From NCBI GenBank assembly GCA_930367205.1, contig OV884015.1:106890509-106954508 (forward strand): a stretch of 64,000 nucleotides of DNA, written 5' to 3'. A program made the translations under genes and the position numbers. Positions 47,761 to 59,884 of this stretch are shown here, one piece after another. This DNA comes from Acanthosoma haemorrhoidale (Eukaryota; Arthropoda; Insecta; Hemiptera; Acanthosomatidae). The first letter of the stretch is position 1; every line of letters starts with the position of its first letter. The notes under the pieces are model-generated. The model ran no database searches. It was not told the DNA's origin and worked only from the letters and a program-made list of their open reading frames with translations.

Positions 47761-49735
47761 AACAAAACAATTTACCGAGAGGGCATAAACTTATTTAAGT
47801 TTCATTAAAAGGCACGTCACGGGTAGTTTCATAATATAATGACATTGCTTTTAATAGGCGCAGATTAAATTTAATATTATAATAAGTCATGACAATGATT
47901 ATTTAGTAATTTGACAATAAATAAAAATAGAATTGAACATCCAATGATCTGTTTTTTTGTAATAGGATGTCTTTCATGGTCATGGATCTCAAGACGGATT
48001 AGCAATCTTCTTCTATGTATTGTATGTTGTATGTATTGTAAACTGTGGTGGTATTCCGTTAATCTCTTCTTGGTGTCTCTATTTGTATGTTTTGATGGAG
48101 TAGTTTGTTTGTGAAGTACAAGAGTGTCAGGATGATCCAAAAAATTACGTTGGCAATGGTTTTCAAGTGAAAATTCTTATTTTCCTTCCAATAATTCATA
48201 TCATATTTAAGGGTGGGCTGTAACAATTATGGACTAAAATATGCCTCGGATTTTTCTTATTTTATGGACTAGTGGATCACTCACTGCTTAAGTTCGATCG
48301 CTACTTACAGTTAGCTTAAGTGGATTCGATGAGCGGGGTAAGGTAAACATTTTCACTACTCATTTTTAAAATAGTTCCATTTTGATGGCATGGCGTTAAG
48401 TCATTATGCATAAATTACATTATTTGGCTTTTATACAACAAACAAAAAAAAAAAAATCAAACACAAAAATGATGACTTTTATATCTTAGATTTTCCGGTC
48501 GGAAAATGGTTGTTTTAATTTTTGGATTGGATATTTTTTTTAACGATTTCTTATGTAGTTTTATAAAATATTTCCATATTGGCATGTATAACCTTTTATA
48601 TCCAAACTCAAACAAGATGACTTTTATATCTTAGATTTTCCTAGAACAATTAAAAATTTAACATAACGTCTCACAGAGTTTGTTATTGTCTACGTTCGAC
48701 CCGAACTGGCTTTACGTTAGCGCTCGTAGCTAATTCACAGAACCGTTCTACGGTAAGTTAATTATCCCTGTGTTCACGTCATTCCGGAAGTAAACCGTCC
48801 AGATAGTTCATTACTAATGAAAGTATGAATGAAGTTATTTACCTAGACAGTTGCGACATTAAATAAGAGGCAGTGTAGCAGTAGTGGTGATATTTAGGTC
48901 AAGGCTCTTCGTATTGATTCTGCGGGTGGAAGCTCACCCCTTCCGCACCATCCCCTCAACCCCCTTTTAACTTTTTATGTCCTGGTTAATTTTAGAATTT
49001 ATATTTAGCTTATATTTATATAATTACCTGGGTTCGTTTAGACGATAGTGAAAATTCCCTGAAAATCCCAATGGGGGAAAGAGAATTCCTTTTATTAGCT
49101 TGTTCGTGTTAAAGAAGTGCTATTACTTCCCATATATTTTTTTTTTTTTTATTTAAAGAGTTTCGCTGACTAAAGGAGAAAAGTTTTTAGCAATGAAGCA
49201 ATATCCCCTTTGAAAGATTTTACGATAAAAATGTCGTTTTCACTATTTACCATTTCTTGTTTACTTTCGCTTTATGGGAAAAAAAATATTCGTTACGCTC
49301 TACGTCAGCTGAAATACAATAAGGTCTATACAAAATTACAATATTAGTCCGTAATGAAACATATTCATAGTAAGTTCATATTCCTACCAATCTTGTAATG
49401 TAGTGTTTATTTCAAATATATATAAATGGAATAATAATTGTATGCTGAGTGAATAAAGGTACTGCATATTTTTGACCAAAAATACTCTATTTCACAGAAA
49501 ATAAGTTTTTAGGATTTTCAAAATAACATCTAAAATATTGTCAAAAACACACCATGCGGCATTGAAAAACGATTTTTTTTTTTTTTAAAGGTTTGTAAGG
49601 TTTTTTTAAGGTAGTCTTTTTCTAAAACAAAAAATCCCTGTAATAAATTTTACATGGAACTCTAATAAATTAGTTTATTATAATAAAATAAATATTACCA
49701 TAATAAAGATGGTATCGTATAGTATCGTTAGACAG
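47761..49735. other. Unassigned stretch
   Basis: It contains the second copy of the ~75-base word (48513-48586), A and T runs, and short frames without domains. Confidence 0.4.
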
Positions 49736-50260
49736 AAGCGGAGCGGAAAGGCTTGCGAACTACGGTGACAATAGTCGAAGGCAAAACCTTAGAGGAAGCA
49801 AACTCCGAAGACGGGATCGGCAAAGTACAACAAGAGAAACTCCTGGAAACTGGCGGAGCTGCCAAACTTGTGGGCCAATGGGAACAGTGCCTTAGGCTGC
49901 GACAGTACTCAGCCATCTCGCCGATCTTCATCAGGTCTTCGGATCAGAGGAGAACTTGTCTTGGACCAGGCAACTCAACGGACGAGCGTACAGCAGAACG
50001 AAACAGGCATTCCGGTCGGTTGTTTGAGCAAAAATCTCCGGTTATCGTCAGCTGAGTCAAAACAATATGTTGCAAGTATCTTTGTTAGTGGTCTGACAGA
50101 CGAACTGATAGACCAGTGATAAACACCCCTTTTACACAGGGTTGAAAACAGGTCAAGGCAGAGGGCTCAGTAGATTAACAGTGTTTGAAGAAGCACACCA
50201 ATATTTGTTTTATATTCGGGAGGACAGGATGAGGCACTATAAGCCACTTTTAGGTACCAG
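49736..50260 (+). repeat. Unknown coding-like repeat F, with partial inverted copy at 51154-51308
   Basis: The 49753-50055 frame (100 codons) includes KTLEEANSEDGIGKVQQEKL and ends at a stop. A second frame continues to VASIFVSGLTDELIDQ-stop (50119). The following 150 bases (GTGATAAACACC to GGACAGGATGAGG) recur inverted at 51154-51308. I do not recognise the family. The repetition and broken frames suggest a decayed mobile element. Confidence 0.5.
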
Positions 50261-50269
50261 GTAGTGCAG

Positions 50270-50527
50270 ATAACACCTAACGTACGCAGGGAATTAAGTA
50301 TACTCTCATAAACAGAAAGTCAATAAAATCAATTTCACAGCCAGAAGCCCTTGATTGTCCAAATTATATTTAATTCGTAACAATTGACTTGATCTTTTTC
50401 TCTGTGGTGAAGAAAAAAAAAATTACATCAAAGCTAACAAAAGAAATAATTTCATTAAGTTTTTCCCAATTGGAGGACTTTTTACAGTGGAACAAAACAG
50501 GATTCTGGATTGATTAGTTTAGTCTCT
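50270..50527. repeat. Direct repeat G, copy 1
   Basis: It matches 53143-53397 in the same orientation: GGGAATTAAGTATA, GATTTCACAGCC-like, AGAAGCCCTT-ATTGTCCA, ACATCAAAGCTAACAAAAGA and ACAGGATTCTGGAT. It follows repeat F directly and may be its non-coding end. Confidence 0.75.
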
Positions 50528-51153
50528 GTCTAAATATATTTTCAATACATAAATATATTCGAATTGCCTTATCTGAATAAACACGCCTCTACGCTCAAGT
50601 TGAACAATTAAAATAATGTATTTAATTGATCTGAGATGTCATTTAATTATTAAGATTACTTCATTTGATTACATCATCAAACTCATAGCTTATTGCATCG
50701 CGGTAAAGTTATAATAAAATAAAATTCATTTGATTGTTATCCCAATTAATTCTTTTCCGAAAGTTAATTTCATGTTGATCAATGAAAGAAATGCAGACAA
50801 TGAAATTGTATTAAGGCAATGGGTAATTGAATTTATTTAAGTTTTTCATTTACGTGACTAAAAATTGGATGAAATAAAATATAATGAATTGATATACGGT
50901 TATATTAAAATTAATAACTAACTATTAATATACATCGTCTCTTGCGAAATATCGCTATCTTTGGAGAGTACGTGAAAGGAATATTCAGTGTGTCTCACAC
51001 TCCAATCCACTTCCTCCTCCCCGTGCATATAAGGGTGTTTATGGTCATCTTTGTCATCTGAAAGTGTCCTATTCACACCCTAAGAGTTTCTACCAGAGCC
51101 TCGACCTAGTGTAAAGAGGGGTTTTTATATGATCTGGTGCACTGGTACCGAAA

Positions 51154-51308
51154 AGGGGTTTAAGATTCCTCATCCTGTCCAGCCAAATATAAAAGAAATG
51201 CGTCTTCAAACACTGTTAGTCCACTTACCCCGAGTCCTCTGCCTTGACCTGTTTTTAACCCTGCGTAAAAAGGGTGTTTATCACTGGTTTGTCAAACCAC
51301 CAACAATG
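51154..51308 (-). repeat. Repeat F, inverted partial copy
   Basis: Reverse complement of 50103-50260, for example GTTTTTAACCCTGCGTAAAA against TTTTACACAGGGTTGAAAAC. Confidence 0.7.
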
Positions 51309-51388
51309 ATACTTGCAAGTATATTTACATATCTGATTTATATGAATTTGCACGTCTAATATTAAAGGAAAAAAAAAGAATTTACTTC

Positions 51389-52779
51389 AGAAAATAAATT
51401 GGGTTTGGCACGCAGGGTTGCTCTACAAGCTCAAAAGATATTTACCACAGACCCTTTTCCTAATCCTACAGTCCTACCTTTCAAACCGCTTCTTCCAAGT
51501 CCGCTGTGGTTTAGAATACTCTAACTACTATCCCATAAGTGCAGGAGTTCCACAGGGCAGTGTCCTGGGCCCCATCCTCTATAACCTATACACCGCTGAT
51601 GTCCCCTCTACTCCCAATACCTTCTTGGCCACATTTGCAGATGACACTGCAGTTTTGTCATCCCACCCAGACCCCGACATAGCATCCCATAACCTTCAAA
51701 AACACCTTGACGAGATCGAGTATTGGTGCAATCAATGGCGGATCAAAGTTAGTGAAGCAAAATGATCCCACATTACCTTCACCCTTTGTCGCAAGTCTTG
51801 TCCACTAGTTTATTTTAATTCTATTCCTCTCCCTGTATCCGAGACAGTACGGTACTTAGGCTTCCATCTTGACAAACGACTGACCTGGAACCCACATACG
51901 AGACTAAAAAGACAAGAACTAAACAGACGCTTTGGACAACTGTACAGACTACTTCAAAGGACATCCCATCTCTCAATAGAAAATAAACTACTAATCTACA
52001 AAGTTATACTTAAACCAATCTGGACATACGGAATAGAGCTATGGGGGACAGCAAAAAAGTCGAACATCAAGCGTATCCAATCCTTTCAATCAAAAGTCCT
52101 GAGAACAATAGTAAATGCCCCTTATTATGTCAGCAACAAAACCCTTCATAACGACCTTAACATACCCTACATTCTAGAACTCATCCCTTCCAAGTTTATG
52201 AAATTCCACATTAGCCTTTCCAACCACCCTAATCCCCTAGCACAGTCATTGCACTGCGCCACTCATCCCTATAATCCTCCTCGGAGACTGAAACGGCAGT
52301 GGCCTCGTGACCTGCTATAAACGCGTGACAGTGGGAGTCCTGGCAATGACCCATCCTAATCCCCTAGCACAGTCATTGCACTGCACCACTCATCCCTATA
52401 ATCCTCTAGTGGCCCCGTGACCCTCTGTAAATACGTGACAGTGGGAATCCTGACAATGGCCAGTTTCTCCAATCATGTCCTGAGCGTCTGTGGCTCTCGC
52501 GCTCTTGGTCAGCCTCCACTGGCTAGTATCCGGTGACGCGGCTGACGGAGGAGCGTGGGGGACTTTCCAAGACTCCGCTTTCTCTTCGCGGTGGATTTGG
52601 GGGGTCTCTGGGCTGTCTGTAAATATTGTATGAATGAGCGAGTGAATGATGAACTGTAAATATGGTATGAATGAGAGCATTTTTCTTAATTACTTATTGC
52701 CTTATAAAAGGCAGATTGTAATTTTAGCACAATAAAGGAATTTAACTAACTAAACTAAAAAAAAAAAAGAAAATAAATT
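51389..52779 (+). mobile_element. J1 retrotransposon, youngest-looking copy, 12-bp target duplication
   Basis: AGAAAATAAATT at 51389-51400 and 52768-52779 bounds the copy. From 51403 the frame reads VWHAGLLYKLKRYL, then ISAGVPQGSVLGP and FADDTAVLSS. The only disruption found is TGA at 51763-51765 where other copies have TGT (EAK-C-SHITFTL). It then runs open through PIWTYGIELWGTAKKSNIKR and YYVSNKTLHNDLNIPYILEL to RRLKRQWPRDLL-stop near 52319. The 5' truncation falls inside the RT palm. The 3' UTR contains a ~115-base internal duplication (52225-52345 and 52351-52460). The tail is TTTAACTAACTAAACTAA plus an A run. Confidence 0.92.
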
Positions 52780-54687
52780 AGTACCTAATGTTCATTCTAC
52801 GTTACTAAAAATACTATATTATGGGGTGGGTTAGACATATAATGTCAGAACAAAACTTATGTTAAATCAATGATCAGTGTACAGTAAAATGCAACAGGCA
52901 TGGTGATTAGCATTCGTTTGGGTAAAAATTACCTGATATGGACAGCTGAGTCAAAGAAATATATTATATTTCTAATTTGTTTATTTTAATTACAATTACA
53001 AACGATCATTAACACTGAATAGAAGTTCTATTTGTTGCCTCAACGATGCTAAAAATTAAATCAGCTCTTTAAATAAATTGAAACTTTTCCCTGTATCATA
53101 TGGGGTAAGGTATACAATTAATGAACTATCTCGACGGCCGTACGATAATACCAAATATACGTTGGGAATTAAGTATATTTTAATAAAATAAAAGTCATTA
53201 AAAGCGATTTCACAGCCGGAAAGCCAGAAGCCCTTAATTGTCCATATTATCCTTGATTCGTAACAGTTGACTTTTTTTCTCAGTGGCAAAAGGATGACAA
53301 AAAAAATGACATCAAAGCTAACAAAAGAAATAATTTCGTAAAGCTTTCCCCAATTGGAAGACTTTTCACAGTGAAACGAAACAGGATTCTGGATCGTTCG
53401 TTATTGCTCCTTACTGAGGGAGAATTCATTCGGTCATCAACTCCTGAGACATTCTTAAATCATTCAATTGAATCGAAGTTTCAAACGGATATTCAACAAA
53501 ACCAAGGATCTGACTGTATATGTTTCGATTAATAAATAATTACATGGAGTTTTGGGAATAAAAGTTCATGAAACATTTTTTTTTTTTTTTTGTTGGTAAG
53601 ATGTAAAAAAAAAACATTTCGTCCTGACTCAAGAACTCCTACATGACTCAATTAGCAAAACAAACCAAAAGAATTTCACGAAGGGCTCATTTCAGCGATG
53701 AATTTATAATTGAGTGGATCAATTCATTAGGACATTGATGCAGCAGACTGCATCTCTTGTCTACCAGTTCATACAGGACCTCATGGAGACAACATTAAAC
53801 TTCGTCCCTTATTAGATTTGATGTGAAAGTATCTCGTCAGCTTAAGAGGATATCTCAACAAATTCAACTAATCAGTAATAGGAAAAGAAGTTAACCCTTG
53901 CAAGACTGCTGAACGATAGACCAAACCTAATGTTACATCTGAAACCCTCAGTGCATCGCGTAACCAATAATGAAACTAGGGCCTTTACCAACTAAATGGT
54001 ACTCAAAGTCCTAAGTGTCCTACATTCCATAATTTCAGTCCCTCCAATCAAAATCCCTTTCGTGAAATCACCAACGGTCCTTTGTATGTTTCCAATTGGA
54101 CATTCCATTCTGAGCCCATTACTCACTCTCCAAATTAAAAATCGATTTCCAATTGCCAAAGAAATTCCAGTCTTTCACCTTTTGGTTCATTCAGCCTTTA
54201 TCCGTTGCCCATATCATTCCCCATTTAGCCCTTTACAGAGCCTGACAAGATCTTAGGACAAGAAATATGCCCTCTTTTAATCAGTTTTCACTTCTTACCA
54301 ATTTACTTACTCTACCCTACTTATAATTACTGGTTTACTAACTTCTTCATTGGACAACATTCTTTATAAATAATTTATTCCTTCTTCTTTATTTCAAAAT
54401 GACTACCACTGTCTGAGACTACCTCCAGTGCAACCAAAGTAGCACTTAAAAAGTTGAAATATTAAAAAAAAAATAGAATTCCTATCACATATATTTTCTG
54501 TCAAATGCTTCTCCATAAGCGAAACCCAATGACTGTATTGGTTTAACAAACCAAATACCATCTACTTGGGTAAGGGCTTAGTTGAACACTATCCTAAGAT
54601 TTTTTTCCCTCCAGGCAAGAGCTAACACAGCCTCTGAAGGAGAAATGAGCAGTTGCATGACTAAATAAGTAGCAGACCTGTCTTAAA
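52780..54687. other. Mostly unassigned
   Basis: It contains repeat G copy 2 (53143-53397), a T run at 53577-53591, and an 86-codon plus frame at 53996-54256 without a domain. No other repeat copy was recognised. Confidence 0.4.
53143..53397. repeat. Direct repeat G, copy 2
   Basis: Matches 50270-50527, as described there. Here a GCCGGAAAGCCAGAAG stretch carries a small duplication relative to copy 1. Confidence 0.75.
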
Positions 54688-55328
54688 CGAACAAAAACTT
54701 TATTATAATAAAATCACGATTTGACTCATTGGGTAATAAGTAATTGTGATAAATGATCTCGTTGTATAGTATGAATTACAATTTTCATTCGCTCGCTCTT
54801 TCATACAGTATTTACAAGCAGCCCAGAGACCTCCCAAGTCCTCACCTCCCTTGCATGCAAAAGAGGACTCTTGGGAGGTCCTCTACTCTCCTCCGTCAGC
54901 CGCGTCACTGGATAAGAGCCAGCGGAGGCTGACAAAGAGTGCGAGAGCCACAGACGCTTAGGACATGATTGGAGAAACTGGCCATTGCCAGGACTCCCAC
55001 TGTCACGCATTTATAGCAGGTAACCTAGGAGGATTATAGGGATGAGTGGTGCAGTGTAATGACTGTGCTTGGGGATTAGGGTGGTTGGATAAGTTACTAT
55101 GGAATTTCATGAACTTGGAAGGGATGAGTTCAAGAATGTAAGGTATATTAAGATCGTTATGATGGGTTTTGTTGCTGACGTAATAAGGGGCATTTACTAT
55201 TGTTCTCAGGACTTTTGATTGAAAGGATTGGATGCGCTTGATGTTCGACTTTCTTGCCGTCCCTCATAGCTCTATGCTGTAAGGCCAGATTGGCTTAAGT
55301 ATAACTTCGTAAATTGGTAATTTATTTT
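54688..55328 (-). mobile_element. J1 retrotransposon, 3' end with RT thumb
   Basis: It runs from AACTTTATTATAATAAAATC through the 3' UTR (a 40-base piece near 55020 is missing) into the RT thumb, ending in the complement of ENKLL-like sequence near 55328. Confidence 0.85.
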
Positions 55329-56122
55329 AGTATACCTGTCTAGAAAACCGAGGTCATACCTAAGTTTCTTCAGCGCCATCTACACTGCCATGCTTCGTCT
55401 TATCTCTTCATAATGTTGCCCCAGGGATTCTCATCAAATGAGGTTTGCATCTTTCATCAAATTGCTGTTTCGTATATGATGAAAGATGGAGAATGTACGC
55501 TGTATGAGATGTTCTGGTTCTTTCTCGTGCATTCCCCGTGGGGATATTAGCGTTCCCTCTAAACTTTACTAATAAGTCCCTCCTCTGCAAAAGCTATTAA
55601 GCTCTATAGCAATATAGTCCCTCTTTCTTTGTCTAGCCTCGTCCCTGTGATTGCAGTCCTGGCCTGCTTCTTTCTCAGTCATCTTTATTAGAGTTTGTCT
55701 TTAATGAGGAGCTATTGGCCTGCGTTTCACCTCAGCTCTGCTTTCAGGGTTATATGGTTATATATGGGTTATATGTTATATACAAATCATCTATCATTAC
55801 TATCATTATTTATACTTAACTTCTTCACTGTCATTATATTTTTAAATCGTACTTATTAAGTGTCAAATTTCTGATTGAAAAATAAATCTTATTCATTAGC
55901 AAAATTACAATACAATATTTAGATGAAAGCATTCAATTCATGACACAACCAATATTTGTTGTTTCGTAACTATTAAATTAGTGACACATAATTTAAAGTC
56001 ATAAAAAAAAAAAAAAAACCCCGGACAGATACCACAGGCGATAAAAACCACTCAATACCTAATAGGTATAAAAACTCACCTCATATAATTGAATTGATTG
56101 TCAATTAAAACCCACTTTATCT
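55329..56122. other. Unassigned stretch
   Basis: No repeat copy or domain was recognised. Confidence 0.4.
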
Positions 56123-58489
56123 TGTAAGAAGCTTTGAGGACGCTGATAAGTAGGCAAATCTCTTTCATAAAATCACATCGACTTTACACCTTTCTCACAA
56201 AAGATGTTTTTGTTATAAACTCTCTCTTGGTGACATTTATGAAGCATATCCAATACTTTCAATCAAAAGTCCTGAGAACAATAGTAAACGCCCCTTACTA
56301 CGTCAGTAACAAAACCCTTCATAACGATCTTAATATACCTTACATTCTCGAACTCATCCCTTCCAAGTTCATGAAATTCCATAGTAGCCTATCCAACCAT
56401 CCTAATCCCCTAGCACAGTCATTGCACTGCACCACTCATCCCTATAATCCTCTAGTGGCCCCGTGACCCTCTGTAAATACGTGACAGTGGGAATCCTGAC
56501 AATGGCCAGTTTCTCCAATCATGTCCTGAGCGTATGTGGCTCTCGTGCTCTTTGTCAGCCTCCACTGGCTCCTGTAAGAAGCTTTGAGGACGCTGATAAG
56601 TAGGCAAATCTCTTTCATAAAATCACATCGACTTTACACCTTTCTCACAAAAGATGTTTTTGTTATAAACTCTCTCTTGGTGACATTTATGAAGCATATC
56701 CAATACTTTCAATCAAAAGTCCTGAGAACAATAGTAAACGCCCCTTACTACGTCAGTAACAAAACCCTTCATAACGATCTTAATATACCTTACATTCTCG
56801 AACTCATCCCTTCCAAGTTCATGAAATTCCATAGTAGCCTATCCAACCATCCTAATCCCCTAGCACAGTCATTGCACTGCACCACTCATCCCTATAATCC
56901 TCTAGTGGCCCCGTGACCCTCTGTAAATACGTGACAGTGGGAATCCTGACAATGGCCAGTTTCTCCAATCATGTCCTGAGCGTATGTGGCTCTCGTGCTC
57001 TTTGTCAGCCTCCACTGGCTCTTGTAAGAAGCTTTGAGGACGCTGATAAGTAGGCAAATATCTCTCATAAAATCACATCGACTTTACACCTTTCTCACAA
57101 AAGATGTTTTTGTTATAAACTCTCTCTTGGTGACATTTATGAAGCATATCCAATACTTTCAATCAAAATTCCTACAATAGTAAACGCCCCTTACTACGTC
57201 AGTAACAAAACCCTTCATAACGATCTTAATATACCTTACATTCTCGAACTCATCCCTTCCAAGTTCATGAAATTCCATAGTAGCCTATCCAACCATCCTA
57301 ATCCCCTAGCACAGTCATTGCACTGCACCACTCATCCCTATAATCCTCTAGTGGCCCCGTGACCCTCTGTAAATACGTGACAGTGGGAATCCTGACAATG
57401 GCCAGTTTCTCCAATCATGTCCTGAGCGTATGTGGCTCTCGTGCTCTTTGTCAGCCTCCACTGGCTCCTGTAAGAAGCTTTGAGGACGCTGATAAGTAGG
57501 CAAATCTCTTTCATAAAATCACATCGACTTTACACCTTTCTCACAAAAGATGTTTTTGTTATAAACTCTCTCTTGGTGACATTTATGAAGCATATCCAAT
57601 ACTTTCAATCAAAAGTCCTGAGAACAATAGTAAACGCCCCTTACTACGTCAGTAACAAAACCCTTCATAACGATCTTAATATACCTTACATTCTCGAACT
57701 CATCCCTTCCAAGTTCATGAAATTCCATAGTAGCCTATCCAACCATCCTAATCCCCTAGCACAGTCATTGCACTGCACCACTCATCCCTATAATCCTCTA
57801 GTGGCCCCGTGACCCTCTGTAAATACGTGACAGTGGGAATCCTGACAATGGCCAGTTTCTCCAATCATGTCCTGAGCGTATGTGGCTCTCGTGCTCTTTG
57901 TCAGCCTCCACTGGCTCTTGTAAGAAGCTTTGAGGACGCTGATAAGTAGGCAAATATCTCTCATAAAATCACATCGACTTTACACCTTTCTCACAAAAGA
58001 TGTTTTTGTTATAAACTCTCTCTTGGTGACATTTATGAAGCATATCCAATACTTTCAATCAAAATTCCTACAATAGTAAACGTCCCTTATTACGTCAGTA
58101 ACAAAACCCTTCATAACGATCTTAATATACCCTACATTCTCGAACTCATCCCTTCGAAGTTCATGAAATTCCATAGTAGCCTATCCAACCATCCTAATCC
58201 CCTAGCACAGTCACTGCACTGCACCACTCATCCCTATAATCCTCTAGTGGCCCCGTGACCCTTTGTAAATACGTGACAGTGGGAATCCTGACAATGGCCA
58301 GTTTCTCCAATCATGTCCTGAGCGTATGTGGCTCTCGTGCTCTTTGTCAGCCTCCACTGGCTCTTGTAAGAAGCTTTGAGAACGCTAATAAGTAGGCAAA
58401 TCTCTTTCATAAAATCACATCGACTTTACACCTTTCTCACAAAAGATGTTTTTGTTATAAACTCTCTCTTGGTGACATTTATGAAGCAT
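56123..58489 (+). repeat. Tandem array: six 125-bp segments alternating with five J1 3' fragments
   Basis: Units begin TGTAAGAAGCTTTGAG at 56123, 56573, 57023, 57469, 57919 and 58365, so the periods are 450, 450, 446, 450 and 446. Each unit is a 125-base segment of unknown origin (ending ATTTATGAAGCAT) followed by about 325 bases of J1. The J1 part runs from the RT thumb (QSKVLRTIVNAPYYVSNKTL) to TCAGCCTCCACTGGCT in the 3' UTR. Units 3 and 5 share TATCTCTC for TCTCTTTC and a 4-base deletion in the J1 part. The last unit is only the 125-base segment. The long identical frames (110 codons) span the junction and are not genes. Confidence 0.95.
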
Positions 58490-58587
58490 ACTTCTATAGT
58501 AAAAAAAATATACTTACATTAAAAATAAACAAAGGATCCTAGTGAGGACAATTCAGACTACGTTATTAATGTACACTTAATATAGTT

Positions 58588-58924
58588 CCTCCTGGGAGCT
58601 ATAAATACATGAAAGTGGGTGTCCTGGCAATGACCAGTTTTTTCAATCATGTCCTGAGAGTCTGTGGCTCTCGCGCTTTTTGTCAGCTTCTACTGGCTTA
58701 TATCGGGCGGACGGAGGAGCGTGAGGGACTTCCCAAGACTCCGTTTCCTCTTTCACGTGCGAGGTAGGTGACAAACATGTGGATTTGGGAGGCCTCTTGG
58801 CTGTTTGTAAATACCGTATGAATGAGCGAGCGAATGAAGAATTGTAAGTATGGTATGAATGAGATCACAATTAATTCTTGCCCAATAAGGCAGATTGTAA
58901 TTTTATCACAGTAATTAAGTTTTT
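58588..58924 (+). mobile_element. J1 3' UTR fragment
   Basis: It starts at GGAGCTATAAATACATGAAAG and ends near ATTTTATCACAGTAATTAAG, with the standard UTR blocks in between. A short deletion removes the GAACATTTATC word. Confidence 0.83.
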
Positions 58925-59020
58925 ACCTATCTAATATAGTATACAAAAGATAAGGTACTAAATAAATACATTCTTTTTATATACCTAAGTATAAACATCT
59001 ACCAATAATAGAATTGGTTG

Positions 59021-59161
59021 TGTCGGGTCGTCACGAGGGGGGTGCCTAGTTACCCTAGCTCTGGTGACGAAGTGAGGGTTGACTAGGTAACCTGGACAAT
59101 CGTTTCATGACGTTCTTTCTATCTGACTCTATATTTGATAGGCACGTACCCCGACAAGTTC
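59021..59161 (-). mobile_element. LTR-1 fragment
   Basis: It begins TGTCGGGTCGTCACGAGGGG, the reverse complement of the LTR-1 3' end, and follows 17379 back to the CCCCGACAA word, where homology stops abruptly at 59161. Confidence 0.82.
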
Positions 59162-59189
59162 CTGGGTGAGACTATATGTAACAACGGTT

Positions 59190-59884
59190 TGTAAAAAGAA
59201 CGTATGAAAGAAAGAATCACTAAACTAGAGAGTTTTGCAACCAGTAACGTATATAACAAGAACAACCTGTCCACTAGAGTGAAAATAAGACACTACAACA
59301 CAGTCGTTGAACCGGTAATATTATATGGGACGGAAACCTCATGCCTCCCCTTTCTACAAAAACTACTGACAATAGAACGAAGAATCCTAAGAAGGATCTA
59401 CGGCCCCAAAAAGACACAATACAGGCTGAGATCCAACCAAGAAATCTACAAAGACACCTAGAAACGGACATAAGGATCAGGAAACTGAAATTCCACGGAC
59501 ATATGGTAAGAATGGCCCCGGAAAGACTAAACAAGGAAATATTCTAGAAAATCCGAGGATACAAAAGCTCAAGGGGATACATCAAGCAGATGAAGGAAGA
59601 AACTGAAAGACTAGGAATAACGGACCAGGATTGTCAGGACGGAGAAAGATATAGGAAAAGACTGAAGGAAATCAAGGTTCTTGTTGGAAAGAAAAAATCG
59701 TAAAAGGGAGTCGCGTGGACAGAAGAAAGAAAACAAAGGCACGTAGAGATGATGAGAGAGAAATGGAAGAAAAGGAAAAACAAAAACAAGAAAAGAACCG
59801 AAAGTAATGATATTCGCGTGGTCTTTAAGGCCGTGACCAAAAATAAAAATTATTTAAACGAAATATTCGATGAACCAAGTTAAT
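59190..59884 (+). mobile_element. Non-LTR RT C-terminal fragment of a third coding type
   Basis: The frame 59204-59461 reads KIRHYNTVVEPVILYGTETS, ERRILRRIYGPKKTQYRLRS and NQEIYKDT-stop. One base shift later it continues ETDIRIRKLKFHGHMVRMAP and ERLNKEIF-stop, then LGITDQDCQDGERYRKRLKE. The LYGTET and HGHMVRM words are typical of the C-terminal part of insect endonuclease-reverse transcriptases, of a type different from J1 and J2. It is 5'-truncated next to the LTR-1 fragment and inactive. Confidence 0.75.

Noticed and set aside
56134..57812. Three identical 110-codon frames as a gene family
   Set aside because: Each crosses the junction of the 125-bp segment and a J1 fragment in a tandem array and contains only the RT thumb.
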